A DNA stretch of 64,000 nt. Origin: Podarcis raffonei. Its lineage: Eukaryota; Chordata; Lepidosauria; Squamata; Lacertidae. The stretch lies in NCBI RefSeq assembly GCF_027172205.1, contig NC_070614.1:49850001-49914000 (forward strand). The letters are read 5' to 3'. Of this stretch, positions 33,789 to 41,712 are shown piece after piece (the first letter of the stretch is position 1; the number at the start of each line of letters is the position of its first letter). Below the pieces are notes generated by a model that was not told where the DNA came from, did no database searches, and saw only the letters and a program-made list of their open reading frames with translations. Both the position numbers and the translations under genes were made by a program.

Positions 33789-36787
33789 ATTTTATTTATA
33801 CCCCGCCCTCCCCAGCCAAGACCGGGCTCAGGGTGGCTAACACCAAATATAAAAACAATTGATTGAAATACAGCTTAAAAAACAAGATTAAAATACAACA
33901 TTAAAATGCAGCCTCATTTCAGTGGAAACTCAATCAAAGTTCCCTCTAAACCAGATTTGGGGCCCTGGATTGCATTGAGCCATGGGACTCTTTTTGACAC
34001 ACCTGATTCGTAAGTCCAGAAAAAGAGAGAGCGCAAAAGAGACTCTGCCGTTCTTTGGCTCTTCTTCCACCCGCCACTGGCTTTGACTCTACCTGCTAGG
34101 GAGTACAGCCCCCAAATGATTTTCCTTCATAGGAAAAAAAATGCTCCCAGCTCATCTTCTGCACTATCAAGAGAGCTGGCGTTTGCTGCATCACGTACCC
34201 CAAGAGATCAGTGGGAGAATCTGAAAGCGGTGGTGTGTGCCACCGAGCATGTGCAGAGTGCATTGCCCTCCTCCTCCGTTAACTGCAGCTACACCCAGGA
34301 TTAAGAAGAGCCACTTTCCTAGCAGAGATGTCACGCAGACGTTCAATCTGTTTTGGGCCGAGAAATTATTACTGTTCAGCCAAGACTTCCTCGCCATGTT
34401 TCCCCTTCCGTTTTCCTTGGACCCTGTCATGGCACTGGGAACTTCCTGTGTTATAACCCTCGTCTTTCTCTCCTCTTCCAGGAAAAAGTGTACGAACTGC
34501 TGACCTCGGCTCGGACAAAGCTGGAAACTTTCCAGACTCAGATTGCCAAGTGAGTCTGAAATTGGAGGCGGACAACTTCCAACTTCCCCCTTTCCCTATA
34601 TTTGGTTTAAAAGGAAAAAATTGCTAAGGCAGAGGGAAATTTGGTGAATTTTCTCCAAAGAGCTCCTCACTTAACCCCCCACAACAAACCTGCGAGGTAG
34701 GTTAGGCTGAGAGGCTATGACTAGCCCAAGTTCACCCTGTGAGCTTCATGGCTGTGTGGAGATTCGAATGCTAGTCTCCCAGGTCCTGGTCAGACACTCT
34801 AACCCAGGCGTCCTCAACCTTGGCCCTCCAGATGTTTTTGACGTACAGCTCCCATGATCCCTAGCTAGCAGGACCAGTGGTCAGGGATGATGGGAATTGT
34901 AGTCTCAAAACATCTGGAGGGCTGGGGTTGAGGAAGCCTGCTGTAACCACAACACCGCACAGGCTGTTGGTGCTTGTCTGAAGTTTAGGACTACAAGTTC
35001 CATCAGCCTTGTCCAGTACCCTAGGACAAGGAAGGCGAGAATACAACGTGCCGTCATCCACACGGTCGCAAAATTCACAGCTGCAGAAGATTCTTGACGC
35101 TTTTTAAAAATGCTTTTAAAACAAGGTAAGACGATACGATACGATAATCTTTATTGTCAGTGCCCCATACAGAACAACGAAATTGAAAAAAATCTACATC
35201 AGACATTCAGATACCAAGCTGCCTGCTATCCCAGCCTGGTTAGCCCCCTAAAAACTATGATACCCCATAATTATATACAATATACTCCCATAGAGCCCTG
35301 GCGTGCTCTGGTCCATGGGGTCACAAAGAGTCGGACACGACTAAACGACTAAACAACAACTCCTCCCATAGAGACCACCTTACACTGCATTTAAAACCAA
35401 AATCACATTTGAATAGAACCTGTTTCTCAGGCGGCTAGTCCTAGTCTTTATAACCCTGTCCCTTCTTCCAGAAGGCAGAAGCTGAAAGAGATCATTTCCG
35501 GGGTGCGCACTATCCTGCGCTATCTCTGCAGCTTTCTTATGGCACCTGGAAGTATAGATTTGATGCAAGGTGGGAAGAGTGCACCCAATTATTCTCTCCG
35601 CAGTCTTTACCACCCTGGACGGCATTGTATTTTCCCTGACCGTGCAGCTCCCAAACCACACACACAGACCATAAGACCATAGACCATAGAATGTTGTACT
35701 TCCTATATGTTTCAGGCTGAAACTCCCCTCACATCCTAGACCTGAGAGGGACTGATTTATTTCTTTATTATCATCATGATAATTGATTCCCCTAGGAGAA
35801 AAGGTTGCAGCATTTGGGGTCTTTTAAAGTTTAAGCAAAATGTAAGAGATGGCTTGTAAGATTATGCATGGGATACAAAAAGTAGATAGGGGGGAAATTG
35901 CCCCCCCCATTTGGCTAGAAATCTTGGACAGCCAATCAAGCTGAGTGTTGGAAGTTTGGGGGCAGATTAAAGAAAGGACTTATTCACGCAGGATGTTGTT
36001 AAACTGCGGAACTCCCTGCCACATGAATCAACGATGGCTGCCAAAATGGATGGCTTAAAAAGGGGATTGGACAAATTGATGGATCCACCAGATTCTCATT
36101 AGCTTCTTATTGAACAACATTTCTATAGTGCTCGGTTGTAGTAAAACCTCTGAGCGTATTATAAGAAATAATAATATTATCAGTTGAAAGCAGGCCACAC
36201 AGGTCAGCGGCCTGGGCCAGCTAAAGAGGCTCGCTGAGGGAACTCATTTTACTGCTGAGGCAAGTTGGTTTCCTCCTTCCCTCCCCCATCTGATGAATGG
36301 AGAGACGCTTTAGAAGAAACTAATTCCTCTTCCACGCAGCTTAAGCTCCCTGACCCGAGATCCAAAGATTGCACAGGTCCCTCCCAGGTGAATCAGGTCC
36401 TCTAAGCAACAGCCGGTCCTTAAGGAGGTGCTTGTGGGGAGGAGAAGAGGAGGCCGCTCTTTCCATCTCACACACAGGGCTTCACAAAGGGCGAAAATTC
36501 ATCCTTTTGCTAGCTACCGTATTTTTCGCTCTATAAGACGCACCAGACCACAAGACGCACCTAGTTTTTGGAGGAGGAAAACAAGAAAAAAAATATTCTG
36601 AATCCCAGAAACCAGAACAACAAGAGGGATCGCTGCGCAGTGAAAGCAGCAACCCCTCTTGCTGTTCTGGCTTCTGGGATAGCTGCGCAGCCTGCATTCG
36701 CTCCATAAGACGCACACACATTTCCCCTTACTTTTTAGGAGGGAAAAAGTGAGTCTTATAGAGCAAAAAATACAGTATTTTATGGCA

Positions 36788-36820
<33 letters not shown>

Positions 36821-39800
36821 GCGATGGGGAAAGCTTCACGTGTTGGATTTCTGCCTGCCCTTCCGGAAGACGGGGAAGCTGTGCCGGAAAACGAGGCGGC
36901 ATCTTGGCTGCTCTTGCCGGGCCTAAAACGCTGACCTTGTTTTGCTATGTATAAAATGACCGAAATGTTCAGATGAAGCCACCTTCATCTGTTCGCCGGG
37001 GTCTTACGCAGAGACCTTTCCCGTCTTCTGATGTTCCTTTCAACTGGAGATGTTGAGGACTGAATTGGGGGCCATCTGCCCTGCTCCTAGTTTGCAGTTT
37101 GTTAAGGCTGCTGGGAATTGTAGTGCTCCGAGGGGTACACTATAGTTCCCTGGTGGTTGGGGGGGTGGAGAGAGATTGTGATTTAAATGTAAGGTGTATT
37201 GGATGCAGCTAATTGCTGTGGATCTGATCAGCTTTCTGGCAGTTGGGCAGAAAAAGCAAAGGTGAACTCAGCCTGTAAATGTGGGAGCGGCGCAAGAACT
37301 CGCACTGTGGACTTTGCATGGGTGCCCTAAATTGGTTGGTTGCTCAGCAAGGGTGTGAGCGAGCACAAACGACGGAGAGCGTGGATGCAAACACACCCAG
37401 AACTCGTTAATTCAAAATCTAGGTCACAAGGCTGCGGACAATCCTTGCAATGCATAATTGAGGTTTTTCGTTTGAGACCCGAGAAGCAACAGAAATCTTT
37501 CGGTGCTCCCTAGCGTGCCAATTTGAAAAGTTTAATTGAAAGTTCCCACCTGTTTGGCTTTTCACCACCCTTGCTAACTTTCTCTCCTCCCCCCAAACCT
37601 TTTCACGGTTGCCACCTCCCTCTCACACACACCTGGAGCTGTGCGCTGTCAACACCACAGGGAAACAGGTGTATAAACAGGTGTTGCAGATCATTGGTTT
37701 TTGGGAATAGGTGCTGTGACAGAAAATTGCACCAAGTTGGGGGGGGGGATTTGGTCAGTCCATTTGTTTCTTGTCCTGGGGAGTGGGTTTTCTTTCAGCA
37801 CGTACATGTTAATTTCGAGTGAGTATAATTTTTTCACCCAAAAAGTCCCTCTGATTCCTGTCGCCCCACCATTCTTTGTTACCCTTAAAAAGGGAACGAT
37901 GAATTTCCCTTGTGTGCCCTTTCTCTGCAAATTCTCTTCGTTCCGTCCGCCGGTTTATCTTAGCAAATTGAAAAGCAGTGGTTTTGCCTTCCGGAGGCAA
38001 GGTTGCCCTGAGCTTGCGATTTTGGGAGATTGATAGCATATGACCTAGAAAGGCCTGAGGATCAGGACGGGGAGGACTTAAAGGAGACCTGAAAAGTGAT
38101 CCGGGCTTCAGGGCAGGGAAGGTGATCTGTGAAATTTGGCCTCTCTTGCAGTTGGTCAGTTCTGGGGTGGGGGGGTGGAGATTTCCTACCGCACTCATAA
38201 AGCAGTAAATTGAAATTTACTTCCGTCAAGTGAATCGAAAGCCACCGTTAACAGCCAAATGAAAGGGGGTGACTCTTTCTGCAACTTTGGAGCAAAAAAC
38301 CCCCAAACTATCCCACCTTGTGTGGGAAATGAGATGCTTCTGAGTAGTAGTTGCTGGAAACTGCAGCAACCATAGTCCACAGCAAGCAGGGGTAGGGTGG
38401 GGATAAGATTTTGGGCCACTGACCAGATCCAGTTCTCTCCTGGGTCGGTACTGCAAGCAACAGGTGTGGAGGATTATGCAGGTCAAGGGGGGGTGTTTGG
38501 CTCTCTCCTCTGCTACAGACCCCCAATAGGTAAAGGTAAAGGGACCCCTGACCATTAGGTCCAGTCGTGACCGACTCTGGGGTTGCGGTGCTCACCTCGC
38601 TTTATTGGCCGAGGGAGCCGGCGTACAGCTTCCGGGTCATGTGGCCAGCATGACTAAGCTTGTCACTTGAGAGCCCGTGTGGTGTAGTGGTTAAGAGTGG
38701 TAGACTCGTAATCTGGTGAACCGGGTTTGCTTCCCCGCTCCTCCACATGCAGCTGCTGGGTGACCTTGGGCCAGTCACACTTCTCTGAAGTCTGTCAGCC
38801 TCACTCACTTCACAGAGTGTTTGTTGTGGGGGAGGAAGGGAAAGTAGATTGTTAGCCGCTTTGAGACTCCTTGTTGTTGTTGTTTAGTCGTGTCCGCCTC
38901 TTCGTGACCCCCTGGACCACAGCACGCCAGGCACTCCTGTCTTCCACTGCCTCCCGCAGTTTGGTCAAACTCATGTTCGTAGCTTCGAGAACACTGTCCC
39001 ACCATCTCGTCCTCCGTCATCCTCTTCTCCTTGTGCCCTCCATCTTTCCCAACATCAGGGTCTTCTCTTCTCATGAGGTGGCCAAAGTCTTGGAGCCTCA
39101 GCTTCAGGATCTGTCCTTCCAGTGAGCACTCAGGGCTGATTTCCTTCAGAATGGAGAGGTTTGATCTTCTTGCAGTCCATGGGACTCTCAAGAGTCTCCT
39201 CCAGCACCAGAATTCAAAAGCATCAATTCTTCGGCGATCAGCCTTCTTTATGTTCCAGCTCTCACTTCCATACATCACTACCGGGAAAACCATAGCTTTA
39301 ACTATATGGACCTTTGTTGGCAAGGTGACTCCTTAGGGTAGTGATAAAGTAGGATATCAAATCCAAACTCGTCTTCTTCTTGAAGACAGTGGTTTTGGTC
39401 CTAGCCTCGAGAGAGGAGACCTTCATGATCTGTATCAACTCATTCCGGCTCTGCCTCCTTTCTGTTTCCCAGGTATTACTCTGAACGGGGCGACGCAGTG
39501 TCCAAGGCAGCCAAAAGTCCACATGTGGTAAGTTCCTTCCTTCTTTAGCCATGTGGCAGGAACAGTTCGAAGGTTATGTAAGGTAGGAAGAGGCTGTTGG
39601 GATCTGCCCAATGCCCCATCTAGTCCTCAGAGTAGCCTGCGGGAGACCTGAGCATGGGCAGGATCTGAGCACAAGAACACCCTTTCCCTCCCTCGCTACT
39701 GGTATTTGGGAAGGTTCTTTGAATCTCTCGTGTTGACTTTCCCACCTCTGTTGCTTGCAGGGCGACTACCGCCAACTCGTGCACGAAATCGACGAGGCAG

Positions 39801-41153
39801 AATATGCCGAAATCCGATACATGATCAACGAGCTGAGAAACATCTACGTGAGTGATGGGGGGCTATGGGGCAAAGGGGAGCATCTGTGTTGCTGCTGGGC
39901 TTTTTGCCATCCGTATTCAAGGAATAAGCAGAGCAATGATGCACAGGAACGTGAATGTGCAACGCTCGATTCATTGCGTTGTACAGGCTGACTCACGATA
40001 GGTGAGTAGGCACCAGCTAGCCTGCTCTCCACGTAACCTGTCTCCATCGAAAAGTCTGGGCAGGCTTCAGCACAAATAGTTCCAGCCCCCTTCTTGTGCT
40101 CATCTCCCATGGTAAAAAGGTAAAGGGTCCGCCAACCGTTAGGTCCAGTCGTGGCCGACTCTGGGGTTGTGGCGCTCATCTCGCTTTATTGGCCGAGGGA
40201 GCTAGTGTACAGCTTCCGGGTCATGTGGCCAGCATGACTAAGCCATTTCTGGCGAACCAGAGCAGCGCACGGAAATGCCGTTTACCTTCCCGCCGGAGTG
40301 GTGCCTATTTATCTACTTGCACTTTGACGTGCTTTCAAACTGCTAGGTTGACAGGATCAGGGACCGAGCAACGGGAGCTCACCCCGTTGCGGGGATTCGA
40401 ACCACCGACCTTCTGATCGGCAAGTCCTAGGCTCTGTGGCTTAACCCACAGTGCCACCCGCGTCTCATGGACTGTACCACAAATTACATTTCTTTCCTGT
40501 GACTCGTGAGTTCCAGAGGTTAACAGCACCTCCGATGAAGTTGTGCTCCTGTTTCCTCCGTATTAAGGTTTTGCAGTGGCTAACTTTTGAGTTAATGGTA
40601 ATTTGAGTCTAGTGATTTATTTACAAACACGGAATTGCAATACAGTGGACCCTCTAGTTATGTACTGCTCTGGATATGTAACTTTTAGTTGACATCAACT
40701 TTTAGTTTACATTAGTCTATAGTTCTGAGTTTCGCCACATGCGAATGCAGAAGCGCTCAATTGTGCTGTGCGCAGAAGCGGTGCCTCTGCCTATGGACTT
40801 TTCGGGTTGCAGATGGACCCCCAAAACGAATTTAATTCATATCCTGAGGGTCTCCTGTACAGCAAATTCCTGTTGCACCTGCTTTCCTGGATCCGGAGAA
40901 TGTGCTAGCGGGGAAGGAGTTTTTGGGTGGGTGTGCTCAAATGTCTACCTCCTCCTCAGCTTCACGTACCTGCTTCTTAGTTTTATGCACCTCATGCGGC
41001 TGAAGTAGGCTGTTCGCTCCCCACCCCCAAATACTAGGTTTCAAAATCTCTCTCTCTCTTTGCCCTTCCTAGGCTGTGGTGTATGACATCACCCTGAAGA
41101 ACTACGAGAAGATTAAGAAGCCTCGCGATGACAACAAAGGAATGATCTACTAA
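23919..41153 (+). CDS. PSME1: PSME1, proteasome activator PA28 alpha, 11 coding exons
   Basis: Subunit of the heteroheptameric 11S/PA28 activator, which docks on the 20S proteasome and opens its gate; it favours production of MHC class I peptides. Exons: 23919-23957, 25025-25057, 25774-25836, 26865-26966, 29078-29141, 30258-30355, 32566-32634, 34482-34549, 39473-39527, 39761-39847, 41073-41153. They sum to 759 nt, 252 aa (human 249). Start MATLEVSPECEAK. The KEKE region (KEEKDSKKEEKDSKK, from residue 80) is in exon 5. The activation loop RIEDGNNFGVAVQ is at 144-156. The C-terminus KGMIY, which contacts the 20S ring, is intact. Exon sizes mirror PSME2, as expected of paralogues. The gene is stretched to 17 kb by transposons, against about 3 kb in human. 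Poly(A) signal at 41332. Confidence 0.97.
24440..24845 (-). mobile_element. L1-like LINE 3' end, antisense
   Basis: Opens with a poly-T/AATAAA-complement run and is A/T rich through to ATAGTCCTTAAATTTCC. PSME1 intron 1. Limits approximate. Confidence 0.45.
26202..26470 (-). mobile_element. Retroviral LTR fragment, antisense to PSME1
   Basis: Same family as the solo LTR at 58690-59267: on the - strand it shows the AATAAAGATCAGGCTTACTAG R-region and a U5 ending in CA. Only the R-U5 side and part of U3 are present. An old, non-coding relic in PSME1 intron 3. Confidence 0.7.
26473..26705 (+). mobile_element. L1 3' end
   Basis: Nearly the same sequence as the 3' 190 bp of the longer L1 at 54561-55230, ending TCAATAAAAATTATATATAA then (AAT)n. 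Abuts the LTR fragment. Confidence 0.75.
26807..26842 (+). repeat. (TC)n microsatellite before PSME1 exon 4
   Basis: About 18 TC units end 23 bp upstream of the exon 4 acceptor at 26864, extending its pyrimidine tract. Confidence 0.8.
26991..27514. mobile_element. hAT element, non-autonomous, exact 8-bp duplication
   Basis: Starts CATATCTGTCAAC and ends GTTGACAGCTATG, flanked by ATTTGGGT at 26983-26990 and 27515-27522. CCCTTAT recurs at least six times, clustered toward both ends, as transposase-binding repeats often do. It begins only 24 bp into PSME1 intron 4. The 91-bp element at 49933-50023 has the same ends. Confidence 0.85.
28190..28312 (-). repeat. L2-like LINE tail with ATA microsatellite
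   Basis: (AAT)n, then TTTATACCCCGCCCATCTGG and CACTCTGGGCAGCTTCCAAC. PSME1 intron 4. Confidence 0.6.
28508..28850. mobile_element. Palindromic MITE of the GGGAGTTGTAGT class
   Basis: GGCCACATTC at the left end mirrors GAATGTGGCC at the right. Inside, CATTCTGGGAGTTGTAG and CTACAACTCCCAGAATTC are mirrored. Truncated relatives: 29265-29450, 37085-37200, 53010-53175, 55690-55950. Confidence 0.65.
28869..29008 (+). mobile_element. tRNA-headed SINE with CR1-like tail
   Basis: tRNA-like head (A-box TAGCTCAGTCGG, B-box GGTTCGAATCC), then GGGGGTTGGACTGGATGACC. It ends 70 bp before PSME1 exon 5. Not a tRNA gene: the 3' acceptor half does not pair and the SINE body follows. Confidence 0.75.
29265..29450. 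mobile_element. Degenerate palindromic MITE
   Basis: GGATTCTGGGAACTGTAGTT and GGGAACTCTGGGAAATAGC, same class as 28508-28850. PSME1 intron 5. Confidence 0.45.
29475..29882 (+). mobile_element. L1-like LINE 3' end
   Basis: Coding-like start, then a T-rich 3' UTR and TCAATAAAGAATAATAAG. Resembles the 3' end at 58255-58615. PSME1 intron 5. Confidence 0.5.
30423..30477 (-). repeat. CR1-like tail remnant and (ATA)n
   Basis: GTGTTGGAAGGGACCCCAGG and GGTCATCTAG followed by (AAT)n, the landing site of the LTR that follows. Confidence 0.5.
30478..30725 (-). mobile_element. Solo LTR inserted in an (AAT)n microsatellite
   Basis: A TG...CA-bounded 248-bp unit. On the - strand it has an ATGCAAAT octamer, CTATATAAGCAG as TATA box and GAATAAACAAG as poly(A) signal, in the right order for U3-R-U5. 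(AAT)n lies on both sides, consistent with insertion into the repeat. No internal viral sequence. PSME1 intron 6. Confidence 0.75.
30765..31252 (-). mobile_element. L2-like LINE 3' end with ORF remnant
   Basis: 3' tail, then an open stretch at 30952-31209 on the - strand encoding LASTRARAFSTLAPAWWNAL-type residues, the C-terminal end typical of L2/CR1 LINE proteins. PSME1 intron 6. Confidence 0.7.
31255..31375 (-). repeat. L2-like LINE tail, first family
   Basis: TTATTTATACTCCGCCCATC and CACTCTGGGCGGCTTCCAAC. Directly abuts the second-family copy. Confidence 0.55.
31380..31455 (-). mobile_element. tRNA-headed SINE fragment, interrupted
   Basis: GGGCTCGAACCCACAACC and GAGATTAAGAGTCT match the reverse complement of a tRNA-like head. 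The next bases of the SINE resume at about 32524, after a 1.07-kb insertion. Confidence 0.6.
31456..31830 (+). mobile_element. L1 3' end inserted in a SINE
   Basis: Encodes GRIRNLRDQRFLEDWSK and a stop shortly after, matching the L1 ORF2 C-terminus at 54561-55230. The duplication AGATTAAGAGTCT appears before it (31443-31455) and after the whole composite (about 32525-32537). A (TA)n run at 31806-31829 belongs to its tail. Confidence 0.65.
31831..32140. other. Unidentified spacer within composite insertion
   Basis: Lies between the L1 tail and a SINE. It ends ATGTATTGTATACCGCCC, like a worn LINE tail. Otherwise unrecognised. Confidence 0.35.
32141..32502 (+). mobile_element. tRNA-derived SINE, family A, sense copy
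   Basis: The only + strand copy of family A. Head GGGACGCGGGTGGCGCTGTG, B-box GGTTCGAATCC, tail GGTACCTTTACCTTAACC. Same subfamily as 7628-7962. It ends about 60 bp before PSME1 exon 7. Confidence 0.8.
32682..32711 (+). repeat. (TG)n microsatellite
   Basis: About 14 TG units, 50 bp into PSME1 intron 7. Confidence 0.85.
32790..32905 (+). mobile_element. CR1-superfamily LINE tail fragment
   Basis: AGTTTCTGGAAACTGCAGGA and CAGAACAGGATGTTCTG match the tail of the LINE at 5640-5850. Confidence 0.5.
32930..33672. mobile_element. Large palindromic MITE with hairpin modules
   Basis: The right end ATTCGTCTTGCAGGGCACCACTG matches the family at 19758-19983; the left end is not recognisable. The core repeats modules such as TCTGAAGGCCGGCGGTGGGC and ATCCGGGATAGCGGGAAAAC in both orientations. 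Open frames of 218 and 151 codons cross it but are by-products of inverted, stop-poor repeats. PSME1 intron 7. Confidence 0.65.
33745..33935 (-). repeat. L2-like LINE tail with (AAT)n
   Basis: About fourteen AAT units, then TTTATTTATACCCCGCCCTC, second tail family. PSME1 intron 7. Confidence 0.6.
34640..34798 (-). mobile_element. tRNA-derived SINE fragment
   Basis: CTGCGAGGTAGGTTAGGCTG-type body then a GAGATTCGAATGCTAGTCTC-type B-box region on the opposite strand. It carries the target of the next element. Confidence 0.5.
34805..34940. mobile_element. Palindromic hAT MITE with 8-bp duplication
   Basis: CAGGCGTCCTCAACC at the left and GGTTGAGGAAGCCTG at the right, mirrored through almost its whole 136 bp. 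Flanked by CTCTAACC (34797-34804) and CTGTAACC (34941-34948). PSME1 intron 8. Confidence 0.85.
35117..35665 (-). mobile_element. Rex1/Babar-like LINE 3' end
   Basis: The - strand frame reads TLPTLHQIYTSRCHKKAAE, then LFQLLPSGRRDRVIKTRTSR, the C-terminal hallmark of Rex1-type LINEs. The 3' end is at 35117 (GATACGATACGATAATC). Split by a BovB end at 35293-35362. Confidence 0.7.
35293..35362 (+). mobile_element. BovB LINE 3' terminus inside Rex1-like LINE
   Basis: CTGGCGTGCTCTGGTCCATG to ACGACTAAACGACTAAACAA, the BovB 3' end also seen at 54480. CTCCCATAGAG occurs before and after, so it is a separate, younger insertion. Confidence 0.75.
35665..36080 (+). mobile_element. CR1-superfamily LINE 3' part
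   Basis: AGATTATGCATGGGATACAA, AGCTGAGTGTTGGAAG and ACTGCGGAACTCCCTGCCAC match the family of 4490-5860. PSME1 intron 8. Confidence 0.6.
36517..36775. mobile_element. Palindromic MITE, CCGTATTTTTCGC family, short form
   Basis: Inverted ends, TA at 36515-36516 and 36776-36777, 259 bp. The internal hairpin has CAGAACAACAAGAGGGATCG against its partner. Same TIR as 4772-5561. PSME1 intron 8. Confidence 0.8.
36788..36820 (+). repeat. (GT)n microsatellite
   Basis: About 15 GT units immediately after the MITE. Confidence 0.85.
37085..37200. mobile_element. Degenerate palindromic MITE
   Basis: GCTGCTGGGAATTGTAGTGC and an ACTATAGTTCCCTGG partner, class of 28508-28850. Confidence 0.4.
37200..38520. 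other. PSME1 intron 8 stretch without recognised element
   Basis: No exon or clear transposon seen. Near 38335-38360 GTAGTTGCTGGAAACTGCAG hints at a worn CR1-like tail. Confidence 0.35.
38528..38667 (-). mobile_element. tRNA-derived SINE, family A, truncated
   Basis: Only the 3' part (GGTAAAGGGACCCCTGACC to CATGACTAAGC) remains; the tRNA head is missing and another SINE follows. Confidence 0.75.
38668..38868 (+). mobile_element. tRNA-derived SINE, Sauria-like
   Basis: GTGTGGTGTAGTGGTTAAGA head, CCTCCACATGCAGCTGCTGG middle and GTTAGCCGCTTTGAGACTCC end match the squamate Sauria SINE as I remember it. Sauria SINEs are thought to be moved by BovB, a fragment of which follows directly. Confidence 0.7.
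38870..39342 (-). mobile_element. BovB LINE 3' end with ORF2 C-terminus
   Basis: The - strand reads [20 protein letters not shown] and [20 protein letters not shown], standard BovB reverse-transcriptase C-terminal sequence. BovB is the RTE-clade LINE shared by squamates and ruminants through horizontal transfer. PSME1 intron 8, ending about 130 bp before exon 9. Confidence 0.9.
40118..40467 (-). mobile_element. tRNA-derived SINE, family A
   Basis: Near full-length, from GGTAAAGGGTCCGCCAACC to CAGTGCCACCCGCGTCTC. PSME1 intron 10. Confidence 0.85.
40643..40857. mobile_element. Tigger-like MITE, CAGTGGACCC family
   Basis: Left end CAGTGGACCCTCTAGTTATG against right end TATCCTGAGGGTCTCCTG, TA on both sides. 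PSME1 intron 10. Confidence 0.65.
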
Positions 41154-41331
41154 GCCAACTCACCAGGATCAGGCTGGAAGAAGAAAAAACAACAACTCCT
41201 TTCACCAAGAACAGCCTTGATTTCACACAAGCTGTTCTGGGTTTGTTGTTTTTTAAATGCTCTAAATGATATCCAGTTAACTGGAACCAACCAGCTGCCA
41301 ACCAGCTTCATTCACTTTCGAAATAAAGAGG

Positions 41332-41337
41332 TTTTTA
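41332..41337 (+). terminator. PSME1 poly(A) signal
   Basis: AATAAA 179 nt after the PSME1 stop. Cleavage is expected at about 41350-41365. Confidence 0.75.
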
Positions 41338-41363
41338 AATTTGACAAGTGTTTTTTTTTTAAA

Positions 41364-41369
41364 TTTATT
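41364..41369 (-). terminator. EMC9 poly(A) signal
   Basis: TTTATT on +, AATAAA on -. Cleavage is expected at about 41335-41355, which would make the EMC9 and PSME1 transcripts meet or overlap at their 3' ends. Confidence 0.6.
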
Positions 41370-41712
41370 ATGTTAGGAAACTAAATAAATGCAGCAACGA
41401 CTTTTCATCTGCTACAAGTGCAGGATCTCTCAAAGGGGGTGGGGATAAATCCGGGTCTGTATCTAGAAGCAACATGTTTCCAAAATTATCAATTGGACGA
41501 AGAAAAAAAAAAAGGTTTGAGTCCTCCTCCCCCCCCCCTTTTTTTTTGCACAACCGTGAATGGTTTTGGCCAGGTCCTTTTCTGCAGGAATTTCAAAAAT
41601 CCCACCAGCTGTAAATCCAGTTTCTTTACAGCCATCTCGGAAACAGTCTGAGATTAGCCTCTGATCATCTGACGGCCCTTCTCTTAACTGCTGCGGATGA
41701 GCTATGATTCCT

